Source: Pseudarthrobacter chlorophenolicus (GTDB lineage Bacteria; Actinomycetota; Actinomycetes; Actinomycetales; Micrococcaceae). From it: DNA of 64,000 nt. Below, piece after piece: positions 35,364 through 44,089 of this stretch. Numbering within the stretch: the stretch's first letter is position 1; the number at the start of each line of letters is the position of its first letter. The DNA is taken from contig NZ_JZTW01000019.1 in assembly GCF_000962805.1 (NCBI RefSeq), positions 20,420 through 84,419 of the forward strand, given 5' to 3'. Both the position numbers and the translations under genes were made by a program. Under the pieces are notes generated by a model. The model worked only from the letters and a program-made list of their open reading frames with translations, searched no databases and was not told where the DNA came from.

Positions 35364-36077
35364 ATGCGACGGACTGCTTTGGGGATGCTCGCCGCCCTGC
35401 CTCTTGTGACCCTCCTGTTCACCGCCACTGCGTGCACCGTCACCACTGAGGACCCTAACTACGTCCCGCCGGCGCCGTTGGCACCCATGGCACAGCTGGA
35501 ACAGGCCCCGCTGGCCAACCCCGAGGACTTTGCCGGCGGCGGGGAGGACATCCTGTCCTTTGCCACTGAAGACCGGAGCATCGTCTGCTCGCTCACCTCG
35601 GCGAGGGGGGAGCACGTCAATCTTCCCTACGAAGAGAACAGCTTCAGCGACGCCGCCAACAACAAACTCGCAACCGTCCCCGTGGCCCACTGTGAGCTGG
35701 CCACCTACGCCGAGCCGGCCCGCGAGGACGTCAAGGATGACTGCGCTGGAACCAACCTCGGCTACCTCGGCGGCGTGGCGCTGCTGACCCCAGACGCTGC
35801 CCGGTACGGGGAATGCCGTTCCGGCGTCACACAGGCGGAAGCCACCTACGGGCCGGACGGCAGCAAGGCCGGCCCACTGCTTCAGGTACGCGCTTTGGCG
35901 GATGGGCAGAACCTGGAGCGCAACGGCCTGCGCTGCTCGGCCTATAACGGCGGTGTGGCATGCGGAAACGTGTCGGCCGGTGTTGGATTCTTCGTCTCTC
36001 CGCAGAAGTATGAACTGATTTCCGCCCCCGCGTCCGGCCCTGCTACAGCGCCCGCGGAGGCCCCAAAATCCCCGTGA
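35364..36077 (+). CDS. Putative secreted lipoprotein
   Basis: 237-aa protein with a lipoprotein signal peptide: MRR, hydrophobic core, lipobox TATAC (acylated Cys near residue 24). The mature part is Cys-containing (at least six Cys: IVCSL, AHCEL, DDCAG, GECRS, RCSA, VACGN), which suggests disulfides outside the membrane, with a Pro/Ala-rich tail. No named family recognised. CATAAT directly before the start makes ATG 35364 (leaderless) more likely than the in-frame ATG at 35355. Confidence 0.75.
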   Translation: MRRTALGMLAALPLVTLLFTATACTVTTEDPNYVPPAPLAPMAQLEQAPLANPEDFAGGGEDILSFATEDRSIVCSLTSARGEHVNLPYEENSFSDAANNKLATVPVAHCELATYAEPAREDVKDDCAGTNLGYLGGVALLTPDAARYGECRSGVTQAEATYGPDGSKAGPLLQVRALADGQNLERNGLRCSAYNGGVACGNVSAGVGFFVSPQKYELISAPASGPATAPAEAPKSP

Positions 36078-36300
36078 TTCCGCGGTTTTTCTACGCTCCA
36101 TAGAATAGTGTCGTTACTCACATAAGCGGTACTCTGGGACGGCTCCGTCCTTCCAAAGGACTAGAGTTCCCCATGGAGCAACAACGCCGCGTGGCTCGTT
36201 TCCAACAGGCCGCCGGTGCGTGCATACCGCAGCAAGGTCACCGTCTATCGATGGTGTCTGGCTGTATAGAAACTACTTCGACGTAGAAGGACACTAAACC

Positions 36301-37470
36301 GTGGACCTGTTTGAATACCAGGCGCGCGATATGTTCGAGGCGCACGGTGTACCCGTGCTGGCCGGCATCGTGGCGTACACCCCTGAAGAAGCAAAGGCAG
36401 CTGCCGAAAAGATTGGCGGCGTAACCGTCGTCAAGGCACAGGTCAAGGTTGGCGGCCGCGGCAAGGCCGGCGGCGTCAAGGTTGCAAAGTCCGCAGACGA
36501 GGCTCTTGAGCACTCCACCAACATCCTGGGCATGGACATCAAGGGCCACACCGTCAACAAGGTGATGATCGCCCAGGGTGCGGACATCGCCGAGGAATAC
36601 TACTTCTCCGTCCTGCTGGACCGGGCCAACCGCAACTACCTGGCCATGTGCTCGGTTGAAGGCGGCATGGAAATCGAACAGCTCGCCGTCGAACGCCCCG
36701 AGGCCCTGGCGAAGATCGCCATCGACCCCGCCGTCGGCATCGACCAGGCCAAGGCCGACGAAATCGTCGCAGCCGCCGGCTTCGCTGAGGAACTGCGCGG
36801 CAAGGTCGCCGACGTCATCCTCAAGCTCTGGGACGTCTTCAAGAAGGAAGACGCCACCCTGGTGGAGGTCAACCCCCTCGTCAAGACCGGCGCCGGTGAC
36901 ATCGTCGCCCTGGACGGCAAGGTTTCCCTGGACGAGAACGCCGAGTTCCGCCACGCCAAGCACGCCCAGCTTGAAGACAAGGATGCAGCGGATCCCCTCG
37001 AGGCCAAGGCCAAGGCGCAGGACCTCAACTACGTCAAGCTCGACGGCGAAGTGGGCATCATCGGTAACGGTGCAGGCCTGGTCATGTCCACCCTGGACGT
37101 CGTTGCCTACGCCGGTGAAAACCACGGCAACGTCAAGCCCGCCAACTTCCTGGACATCGGCGGCGGCGCCTCGGCAGAGGTCATGGCCGCTGGCCTGGAT
37201 GTCATCCTGGGCGACGAGCAGGTCAAGTCCGTGTTCGTCAACGTCTTCGGCGGCATCACTGCCTGCGACGCCGTCGCCAAGGGCATCGTCGGTGCACTGG
37301 CCGAACTGGGCAGCTCCGCCAACAAGCCGCTGGTAGTCCGCCTCGACGGGAACAACGTCGAGGAAGGCCGCCGCATCCTCAACGAGGCCAACCACCCGCT
37401 GGTTACCCTGGCCGCCACCATGGACGAGGGCGCCGACAAGGCCGCCGAGCTCGCCAACGCAGCTAAGTAA
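36301..37470 (+). CDS. sucC: Succinyl-CoA ligase, beta subunit
   Basis: 389-aa ADP-forming beta subunit of the TCA-cycle succinyl-CoA synthetase. The ATP-grasp domain starts MDLFEYQARDMFEAHGVPVLAG and includes VKAQVKVGGRGKAGGVK. The C-terminal ligase domain holds IGNGAGLVMSTLD, FLDIGGGA and VFVNVFGGITACD. GTG start; GAAGGAC precedes it. sucD follows after 11 nt. Confidence 0.96.
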   Translation: MDLFEYQARDMFEAHGVPVLAGIVAYTPEEAKAAAEKIGGVTVVKAQVKVGGRGKAGGVKVAKSADEALEHSTNILGMDIKGHTVNKVMIAQGADIAEEYYFSVLLDRANRNYLAMCSVEGGMEIEQLAVERPEALAKIAIDPAVGIDQAKADEIVAAAGFAEELRGKVADVILKLWDVFKKEDATLVEVNPLVKTGAGDIVALDGKVSLDENAEFRHAKHAQLEDKDAADPLEAKAKAQDLNYVKLDGEVGIIGNGAGLVMSTLDVVAYAGENHGNVKPANFLDIGGGASAEVMAAGLDVILGDEQVKSVFVNVFGGITACDAVAKGIVGALAELGSSANKPLVVRLDGNNVEEGRRILNEANHPLVTLAATMDEGADKAAELANAAK

Positions 37471-37481
37471 AGGGACGCACC

Positions 37482-38384
37482 ATGTCTATCTACCTCAACA
37501 AGGACTCCAAGGTCATCGTCCAGGGCATCACCGGCGGCGAAGGCACCAAGCACACCGCCCTGATGCTCAAGGCCGGCACCAACATCGTCGGTGGCGTCAA
37601 CGCCCGCAAGGCAGGCACCACTGTGCTGCACGGCGACAAGGAAATCACCGTCTTCGGCACCGTCAAGGAAGCCATCGCGGAGACCGGCGCTGACGTCTCG
37701 ATCGTCTTCGTGCCGCCGGCATTCACCAAGGCTGCCGTCGTTGAAGCCATCGAAGCAGGCATCGGCCTGGTCGTCGTCATCACCGAAGGCGTGCCGGTCC
37801 AGGACTCCGCCGAATTCTGGGCCCTGGCCCAGGCCACGGTGGACGCCGACGGCAACCAGGTCACGCGCATCATCGGACCGAACTGCCCCGGCATCATCAC
37901 CCCCGGCGAAGCACTGGTGGGCATCACCCCCGCCAACATCACCGGCAAGGGCCCCATCGGCCTCGTCTCCAAGTCGGGCACCCTGACCTACCAGATGATG
38001 TACGAACTGCGCGACCTGGGCTTCTCCACCGCCATCGGCATCGGCGGCGACCCCATCATCGGCACCACCCACATCGACGCCCTGGCTGCGTTCGAGGCCG
38101 ACCCCGAGACCAAGGCCATCGTCATGATCGGTGAGATCGGCGGTGACGCTGAAGAGCGCGCAGCCGACTTCATCAAGGCCAACGTCACCAAGCCGGTTGT
38201 CGGCTACGTGGCAGGCTTCACCGCTCCCGAGGGCAAGACCATGGGCCACGCAGGCGCCATCGTCTCCGGCTCCGCGGGCACGGCACAGGCCAAGAAGGAA
38301 GCCCTCGAAGCCGCTGGCGTAAAGGTCGGCAAGACGCCGTCTGAGACCGCCAAGCTGCTGCGCGAGGTCTTCGCAGCCCTCTAG
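37482..38384 (+). CDS. sucD: Succinyl-CoA ligase, alpha subunit
   Basis: 300-aa CoA-binding alpha subunit. Segments: VIVQGITGGEGTKHTALM near the N-terminus, the CoA site GPNCPGIITPGE, SKSGTLTYQM, and the phosphohistidine loop MGHAGAIVSG near 255. It forms the working enzyme with SucC and is cotranscribed. A strong terminator follows. Confidence 0.96.
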   Translation: MSIYLNKDSKVIVQGITGGEGTKHTALMLKAGTNIVGGVNARKAGTTVLHGDKEITVFGTVKEAIAETGADVSIVFVPPAFTKAAVVEAIEAGIGLVVVITEGVPVQDSAEFWALAQATVDADGNQVTRIIGPNCPGIITPGEALVGITPANITGKGPIGLVSKSGTLTYQMMYELRDLGFSTAIGIGGDPIIGTTHIDALAAFEADPETKAIVMIGEIGGDAEERAADFIKANVTKPVVGYVAGFTAPEGKTMGHAGAIVSGSAGTAQAKKEALEAAGVKVGKTPSETAKLLREVFAAL

Positions 38385-38399
38385 GCTGCACCAGTACGC

Positions 38400-38449
38400 A
38401 AAGCGGCGCCGCCTGCTGTCCTCCGGGACGGCAGGCGGCGCCGCTTTTT
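38400..38449 (+). terminator. Rho-independent terminator after sucCD
   Basis: A 17-bp stem with arms at 38400-38416 and 38431-38447, followed by T residues. Confidence 0.92.
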
Positions 38450-38471
38450 GCGGTTAAGGCCTTTCTGCTGC

Positions 38472-38529
38472 GTACGACGACGGGAACGAGCCCCTGGCGC
38501 GGATAGTCGCCAACCGTCGTCGTACTTTT
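38472..38529. repeat. Long-loop inverted repeat after sucD
   Basis: GTACGACGACGG (38472-38483) is the exact reverse complement of CCGTCGTCGTAC (38514-38525), loop 30 nt, then TTTT. It may be a terminator for the convergent SRPBCC gene or a mobile palindrome. Confidence 0.6.
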
Positions 38530-38547
38530 CTCCGCCCGGACGGGGCG

Positions 38548-39033
38548 CTAGACCTTGGCCCCGCTGAGCAGCTCGTCCAGCCGCTCGTAGCCTTCGGTCA
38601 TGCCGCCTTCCATGCCGGACTGCGCCATGCCGTCCCGTGCTTCCAGGCTGGGGTAGACGGAGTGGCCACGGAGCCTGCACCGGCCGCCGCCGAGGTCCTC
38701 GAAGGTCATGTACTCCAGGCTCACCACGTCCGGGTAGCCGCCAAATTCAAACGTCTGCAGGGCGAATTCATTCTCGCGGACCGTGTGGAAGATGCCGCGG
38801 AACTCGTAGGGGACCCCCTCGGGGCCGGTGTGGATGTAGCGGTATGTCCCGCCGCTGCGGAAATCGTAGTGGTCCATTTCCATCTTCATGCCGCGAGGGC
38901 CCAGCCACTGGGTGATCAGGTCCGGTTCCTTGTGGGCTCGGAAGACGTCCGCCACAGGAAAGTCGAACTCGCGCTCATAGTCGATGAAAGGCAGGCCTTC
39001 GGGGATCGAAAGCTTCAGGGAGTTGCTCATCAT
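38548..39033 (-). CDS. SRPBCC (AHSA1-like) domain protein
   Basis: 161-aa START-superfamily protein of the activator of Hsp90 ATPase type: DYEREFDFPVADVFRAHKEPDLITQWLGPRG near the start, then GGTYRYIHTGPEG and YERLDELLSG at the end. It overlaps the ArsR gene by ATGA (start 39033, ATGATG). ArsR-SRPBCC pairs of this kind are frequent; the ligand is unknown. Confidence 0.87.
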   Translation of the reverse strand: MMSNSLKLSIPEGLPFIDYEREFDFPVADVFRAHKEPDLITQWLGPRGMKMEMDHYDFRSGGTYRYIHTGPEGVPYEFRGIFHTVRENEFALQTFEFGGYPDVVSLEYMTFEDLGGGRCRLRGHSVYPSLEARDGMAQSGMEGGMTEGYERLDELLSGAKV

Positions 39034-39386
39034 TGTTCCTTTGCCTTGGCGCCGCGTTGCCCGGCGCTGGATTGAAGAACGGCATCGAGGTTGCGGAATT
39101 GCCCTTCGCGGACCAGCCGGTACTGGTCGATCCACGCTGTGAGCGCCTCAAGCCGTGCAGGGTTCAGGTGGACGGGCCTGCGCTGGGCGTCCCTGGTGCG
39201 GGTGACCAACTGCGCCTGCTCGAGTACCTGGATGTGCTTTGAGACCGCCTGCTTGGAGATCTCGAATGGTTCCGCCAGTTCATTTACCGTTGCGGGGCCA
39301 CGGCTCAGCCTGGCGATGATGCTCCGCCGCACGGGGTCGGCCAGGGCCAGGAAGGCCGAGTCCAGGGCCGTGCTGTCGGAAATCAT
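39030..39386 (-). CDS. ArsR-family transcriptional regulator
   Basis: 118-aa winged-helix protein: FLALADPVRRSIIARLSRGPATVNELAEPFEISKQAVSKHIQVLEQAQLV. No Cys-rich metal motif is visible, so it belongs to the metal-independent ArsR branch linked to SRPBCC genes. It probably represses its own operon. Confidence 0.88.
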   Translation of the reverse strand: MISDSTALDSAFLALADPVRRSIIARLSRGPATVNELAEPFEISKQAVSKHIQVLEQAQLVTRTRDAQRRPVHLNPARLEALTAWIDQYRLVREGQFRNLDAVLQSSAGQRGAKAKEQ

Positions 39387-39499
39387 GTGCTACCCCTAGT
39401 CAACTATCTTATTTATCAACCTTTCGGTTGATTAAGAATAGATCCACCAACGGGGCGATTCAAGGGGGTGGGCCTTGTCTTCTAATTTCTTACTTTGTT

Positions 39500-39518
39500 A
39501 GTATGTCAGTACAAACCT
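39500..39518 (+). promoter_or_regulatory. Shared 19-nt motif, copy upstream of tautomerase
   Basis: AGTATGTCAGTACAAACCT, identical to the copy at 39978-39996 before iolC; it ends 17 nt before the tautomerase ATG. A candidate operator (GTA...TAC symmetric core) placing both genes in one regulon. Confidence 0.65.
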
Positions 39519-39535
39519 AACGGAGGAGAATTCTT

Positions 39536-39940
39536 ATGCCACTGGTCCGCATCGACGTCAACGAAGGCCGCGCCCCTGATGAGCTGCGGCGCCTGAGCCG
39601 GGCAATCCACGACGCCATCCTGGCTGAATATGGCATCCCTGAACGCGACTACTTCCACATCCTCACCGAACACCCCCAGGGCCAGATCCTTGCCCAGGAT
39701 GCCGGCCTGGGGTTTGAGCGCAGCGGGGGAGTGGTGATGATCCAGATCTTCACGCAGGGAGGCCGCTCCCAGGAGGCCAAGCAGAAACTCTTTGCGGCCG
39801 TGGCGGGCAAGCTCTCGGAGGAGGGTGTTGCCGGCGAAGATGTCTTCATTGGCTACGTGGAGAATACGGCCGGCGACTGGTCATTCGGCTTTGGCCGGGC
39901 GCAGTACGTGACGGGCGAATTGGCTGTACCCAAGAGGTGA
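39536..39940 (+). CDS. Tautomerase family protein
   Basis: 134-aa protein with the MPLVRIDV start of the tautomerase/MIF superfamily; Pro2 becomes the catalytic N-terminal proline. RDYFHILTEHPQGQIL and VFIGYVENTAGDWSFGFGRAQYV are typical of the longer homotrimer-type members. GGAGGAG precedes the ATG. Sits between the ArsR pair and the iol operon and shares an operator-like motif with iolC, so it may act on an inositol-pathway keto-enol intermediate (inference). Confidence 0.87.
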   Translation: MPLVRIDVNEGRAPDELRRLSRAIHDAILAEYGIPERDYFHILTEHPQGQILAQDAGLGFERSGGVVMIQIFTQGGRSQEAKQKLFAAVAGKLSEEGVAGEDVFIGYVENTAGDWSFGFGRAQYVTGELAVPKR

Positions 39941-39952
39941 TGCCCGCCAAGT

Positions 39953-39968
39953 TTTAGCGCGCTCTAAA
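39953..39968. promoter_or_regulatory. LacI-type palindrome upstream of iolC
   Basis: TTTAGCGC/GCTCTAAA, palindromic at 7 of 8 positions with a central CG, as in LacI-family operators. It is 150 nt before the iolC start and next to the 19-nt motif. Confidence 0.45.
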
Positions 39969-39977
39969 TTTGTTGTA

Positions 39978-39996
39978 AGTATGTCAGTACAAACCT
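39978..39996 (+). promoter_or_regulatory. Shared 19-nt motif, copy upstream of iolC
   Basis: Exact copy of the motif before the tautomerase gene (39500-39518). The regulator is not in the window. Confidence 0.65.
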
Positions 39997-40117
39997 TTGA
40001 CAGGACATTCGATCTAGGGCAAAGTAGTGCCTGTGGCCCACGCCACGGCCTGCCAGTCCCGGAGCGCCAGCCCTATGAAGGACTACCGTTCCACACCAGA
40101 AAGGTCCACGATTCACC

Positions 40118-41122
40118 GTGACCCATGAGCTTCTTACGATCGGGCGCATCAGCGTTGATATCTACCCGAACGACATCGGGGTAGGCCTGGAGGACGTCAA
40201 TTCCTTCGGCAAGTACCTTGGCGGTTCACCGTCCAACGTCGCCGTTGCAGCCGCCCGGCATGGCCGCCGGACCGGCGTCATCACGCGCACCGGGGATGAC
40301 GCGTTCGGCACCTATCTGCACCGCGAGCTGCACAAGTTCAATGTCGATGACACTTTCGTGACCCCGGTCCAGGATTGGCCGACAGCCGTTACCTTCTGCG
40401 CCATCAAGCCCGCCACGGACGAGTTCCCGCTCTACTTCTACGGGCGTTTTCCCACGGCACCGGACCTGCAAATCAAAGCCGAAGAGCTGGATCTGGAGGC
40501 CATCCGCGAGGCGGGGATCTTCTGGTCCACGGTGACCGGCCTGTGCCAGGAGCCCAGCCGTTCCGCGCATATCGCCGCGCACGAAGCACGCCCCCGGACG
40601 GGGCTTGCCGAGGGCCAGTTCACCATTCTGGACCTGGACTACCGGCCGATGTTCTGGGCTTCCGAGGAGGATGCCCGGGCGGAGGTTGCGAAGATCCTGC
40701 CGCATGTCACGGTCGCGATCGGCAACGACAAGGAATGCGCCGTCGCCGTCGGCGAGGGAACTCCGGATGAGCAAGCGGACCGCCTGCTGGCCGCGGGCGT
40801 GGAGATCGCCGTCGTCAAGCTCGGCGCGGAGGGCGTGATGGCCAAGACCCGCACCGAGCGCGTGGTCTCCGCGCCCGTCCCGGTGGAAACCTTGAACGGA
40901 CTCGGTGCCGGGGATTCGTTCGGCGGAGCCTTCTGCCACGGCCTGCTCTCCGGCTGGCCGCTGGAACAGGTCCTGGACTACGCCAACGCAGCCGGCGCGA
41001 TCGTCGCCTCCCGTCTGTCCTGCGCTGATGCCATGCCGACGCCGGATGAAGTCACCTCGCTGCTGGCCGAACGCGGCCGCAAGGTGCCAGGCACTTCCGT
41101 TCCCGAAGGAGCAGCACTGTGA
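40118..41122 (+). CDS. iolC: 5-dehydro-2-deoxygluconokinase
   Basis: 334-aa PfkB-family sugar kinase, phosphorylating 2-deoxy-5-keto-gluconate in myo-inositol breakdown. N-terminal TIGRISVDIYPNDIGVGLEDVNSFGKYLGGSPSNV holds the substrate site; NGLGAGDSFGGAF near 260-272 is the ATP and anion-hole site with catalytic Asp. GTG start. First gene of the iol operon; overlaps the next gene by GTGA. Confidence 0.92.
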   Translation: MTHELLTIGRISVDIYPNDIGVGLEDVNSFGKYLGGSPSNVAVAAARHGRRTGVITRTGDDAFGTYLHRELHKFNVDDTFVTPVQDWPTAVTFCAIKPATDEFPLYFYGRFPTAPDLQIKAEELDLEAIREAGIFWSTVTGLCQEPSRSAHIAAHEARPRTGLAEGQFTILDLDYRPMFWASEEDARAEVAKILPHVTVAIGNDKECAVAVGEGTPDEQADRLLAAGVEIAVVKLGAEGVMAKTRTERVVSAPVPVETLNGLGAGDSFGGAFCHGLLSGWPLEQVLDYANAAGAIVASRLSCADAMPTPDEVTSLLAERGRKVPGTSVPEGAAL

Positions 41123-42054
41123 CTCTCACCCCGATTGCCTCGAGTAACGCCGTGGACGACGATCCGCGCCGGTACGAGCACCTGAGCACCATCCGGCTCG
41201 AAGACCCCGAAGCGGTGGCCCGTGCAGCCAAGGCCCGCCGGCGCCACCCGGGCCTGAAAGCAGGGCGGCAAAACTTCATCGTCGCCGCTGACCACCCGGC
41301 CCGCGGCGCCCTGGCTGTCGGCAACGACCCGGTGGCCATGGCAGACCGCCGGCAGCTGCTGGACCGGCTCCAGATCGCCCTGGCCAACCCGGCTGTGGAC
41401 GGCATCCTGGCCTCGCCGGACATCATGGATGACCTGCTGCTGCTGGGCGCCCTGGAGGGCAAGCTGGTCTTCGGCTCTATGAACCGCGGCGGCCTGGCCG
41501 GCCTGGTCAACGAGTTCGATGACCGGTTCACCGGCCACACAGCCGCCGCCCTCGAAGCGCTCGGTGCTGACGGCGGCAAGATGCTGACCCGCATCTGCCT
41601 GGGAGACCCGGACACCGTGGCCACCCTGGAAGCCACTGCCAAAGCCATTGATTCACTGGCGGAGCGGAAGCTGATCGCCATGGTGGAGCCGTTCCTGTCC
41701 GTCCGTGAAAACGGCCGGGTACGCAACGACCTGTCCACCAACGCGGTCATCAAGTCCATCGGCATCGCAGAAGGCCTCGGCTCCACCAGCGCCTACACCT
41801 GGATGAAACTGCCGGTCGTAGCGGAGATGGAACGCGTGATGGCCGCCACCACCATGCCCACCGTCCTCCTGGGCGGGGACCCGGACGGATCCCAGGACGA
41901 AGTCTTCGCCACCTGGGGAGCTGCCCTGTCCCTGCCGGGCGTACAAGGCCTCACCGTAGGCCGGACGCTGCTCTACCCCGCGGACGGGGACGTCGCCGGC
42001 GCTGTCGCCGCGGCGGCCTCGCTGCTGCACCACACCACAGAAGCATCGGAGTAA
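41119..42054 (+). CDS. Class I aldolase-like (beta/alpha)8 protein of iol operon
   Basis: 311-aa DeoC/LacD-type barrel, the Cgl0158-type protein of actinobacterial iol clusters. Segments: NFIVAADHPARGALAVG, DGILASPDIMDDLLLLGAL, KLIAMVEPFLS (Schiff-base-like Lys region not certain) and PTVLLGGDPDG. Position between iolC and iolD suggests cleavage of 2-deoxy-5-keto-gluconate-6-phosphate (IolJ reaction), which is inference. Start GTG overlaps iolC. Confidence 0.75.
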   Translation: MTLTPIASSNAVDDDPRRYEHLSTIRLEDPEAVARAAKARRRHPGLKAGRQNFIVAADHPARGALAVGNDPVAMADRRQLLDRLQIALANPAVDGILASPDIMDDLLLLGALEGKLVFGSMNRGGLAGLVNEFDDRFTGHTAAALEALGADGGKMLTRICLGDPDTVATLEATAKAIDSLAERKLIAMVEPFLSVRENGRVRNDLSTNAVIKSIGIAEGLGSTSAYTWMKLPVVAEMERVMAATTMPTVLLGGDPDGSQDEVFATWGAALSLPGVQGLTVGRTLLYPADGDVAGAVAAAASLLHHTTEASE

Positions 42055-42059
42055 CAGCC

Positions 42060-44045
42060 ATGGGCACAACAGGCACGCGCAGGATGACGGTGGCGCAGGC
42101 CGTCGTCGAATACCTTTCCCAGCAGTACACCGTGGACACGGTTAACGGCGTGGATTACCGGGAGCGGCTGATCCCGGGCACGTTCGGGATCTTCGGGCAC
42201 GGCAACGTGGCCGGTGTGGGCCAGGCGCTGAAGCAGTACCAGCAGCTGGACCCGGCGATCATGCCGTATTACCAGGGCCGGAACGAGCAGGCCCAGGTCC
42301 ACCAGGCCGTCGGCTACGCCCGGCACACCCGCCGCCGCCAAACCTTCGCGATCAGCACCTCCATCGGCCCTGGCTCGTCGAACCTGCTGACCGGCGCCGC
42401 TTTGGCCACCACGAACCGCCTCCCGGTCCTGCTGCTCCCGAGTGACACGTTCGCCACCCGTGCCGCTGACCCCGTGCTGCAGCAGCTGGAGCAGCCGTAC
42501 GCTTACGACATCACCGTCAATGACGCGTTCCGGCCGCTGTCCAAGTTCTTCGACCGGGTCACCCGGCCCGAGCAGCTGTTCTCCGCGGTCCACCACGGCC
42601 TGCGCGTCCTGACCGACCCGGCCGAGACCGGTGCGGTGACCATTTCGCTGCCGCAGGACGTCCAGGCCGAGGCCTTTGACGTGCCGGTGGAGTTCCTGGC
42701 CGAGCGGGAGTGGCGGATCCGCCGTCCCGACGCCGACGACGAGGACATCGCCCGCGCCGTGCAGGCGATCAAAGCCGCGAAGCGTCCGCTGATCATTGCC
42801 GGTGGCGGTGTCCTGTACGCCTACGCCAACGACGAACTGGCAAAGTTCGCCGAGCTGACCGGTATCCCGGTGGGCAACACCCAGGCCGGCGTCGGCGTCC
42901 TGCCGTGGGACCACAAGCAGTCCTTGGGCGCGATCGGTTCCACGGGTACGACGGCGGCGAATGCCATCGCTGCCGAAGCTGACCTGATCATCGGTATCGG
43001 CACCCGCTACGAGGATTTCACCACGGCGTCCCGCACCGCGTTCCAGAACCCGGACGTGAAGTTCGTGAACATCAACGTCGCCCCGATCGACGCGTACAAG
43101 CACGGCACTACGTTGCCGATCGTCGCCGACGCCCGCAAGGCCCTGGTCAAGCTCAACGCAGCACTCGGCGGCTACCGCATCGGCGCCGACCTCGAACAGC
43201 AGGTCACCGCCGAGAAGAAGCGCTGGGACGCCACCGTGGACGAAGCCTTCGCCCAGGACTATGCGCCGCTGGTGAGCCAGAATGCCATCATCGGCGCCAC
43301 CAACAAGGCCATGGACGCCCGCGACGTCGTCATCTGCGCTGCAGGCTCGCTGCCCGGTGACCTGCACAAGATGTGGCGGGTCCGTGACCCCTTCGGTTAC
43401 CACGTCGAATACGCCTACTCCTGCATGGGCTATGAGATCCCCGGCGGCCTCGGCGTCAAGCGGGCAGCGATCGCCGAAGCATCGGGCACGACGGCGGCCG
43501 GCGGCACTGGCGGGACCGGCGCCGCTGAGGTGCGGGACGTCGTCGTGATGGTGGGGGACGGCTCCTACCTGATGATGCACACCGAACTGGTCACCGCCGT
43601 CGCAGAACGCATCAAACTGATCGTGGTCCTGATCCAGAACCACGGATACGCCTCCATCGGCTCACTCTCCGAGTCCCTCGGCTCGCAGCGGTTCGGCACC
43701 CAATACAGGGCCCTGAACGAAGAGCAGCACAGCTTCGACGCCGGCGAAACCCTGCCCGTGGACCTGGCCCTTAACGCCGAATCCCTCGGCGTGAAAGTGG
43801 TCCGGATCGAACCCGGCGAGAAAGTCATCGCCGAACTCGAACAGGCCATCCGCGACGCCAAGGCCGCCCCGGAAGGAACCGGACCCATCCTGATCCACGT
43901 CGAGTCCGACCCCCTGCTGGACGCGCCGTCCTCCGACTCCTGGTGGGACGTGCCCGTCTCCCAGGTCTCCGAGCTGGACTCCACCAAGGCAGCCTTCCAG
44001 ACCTATACCGACCACAAGTCACGCCAGCGCAAACTGCTCGGCTGA
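42060..44045 (+). CDS. iolD: 3D-(3,5/4)-trihydroxycyclohexane-1,2-dione hydrolase
   Basis: 661-aa thiamine-diphosphate enzyme opening the ring of diketo-inositol to 5-deoxyglucuronate. It has the three-domain acetolactate-synthase fold: FGHGNVAGVGQAL and NEQAQVHQAVGYA (Pyr domain), FAISTSIGPGSSNLLTGAA, and the TPP motif VGDGSYLMMHTELV ending in NHGYAS (Mg-TPP site). Starts 5 nt after the aldolase stop. Confidence 0.95.
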   Translation: MGTTGTRRMTVAQAVVEYLSQQYTVDTVNGVDYRERLIPGTFGIFGHGNVAGVGQALKQYQQLDPAIMPYYQGRNEQAQVHQAVGYARHTRRRQTFAISTSIGPGSSNLLTGAALATTNRLPVLLLPSDTFATRAADPVLQQLEQPYAYDITVNDAFRPLSKFFDRVTRPEQLFSAVHHGLRVLTDPAETGAVTISLPQDVQAEAFDVPVEFLAEREWRIRRPDADDEDIARAVQAIKAAKRPLIIAGGGVLYAYANDELAKFAELTGIPVGNTQAGVGVLPWDHKQSLGAIGSTGTTAANAIAAEADLIIGIGTRYEDFTTASRTAFQNPDVKFVNINVAPIDAYKHGTTLPIVADARKALVKLNAALGGYRIGADLEQQVTAEKKRWDATVDEAFAQDYAPLVSQNAIIGATNKAMDARDVVICAAGSLPGDLHKMWRVRDPFGYHVEYAYSCMGYEIPGGLGVKRAAIAEASGTTAAGGTGGTGAAEVRDVVVMVGDGSYLMMHTELVTAVAERIKLIVVLIQNHGYASIGSLSESLGSQRFGTQYRALNEEQHSFDAGETLPVDLALNAESLGVKVVRIEPGEKVIAELEQAIRDAKAAPEGTGPILIHVESDPLLDAPSSDSWWDVPVSQVSELDSTKAAFQTYTDHKSRQRKLLG

Positions 44046-44089
44046 CCCCGTACCTCAGCCCCCTTCGAAACCACTCAAGGAAGAGTCCC

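Noticed and set aside
41973..43643. 556-codon minus-strand frame opposite iolD
   Set aside because: Shadow frame; IolD motifs are unambiguous on the plus strand.
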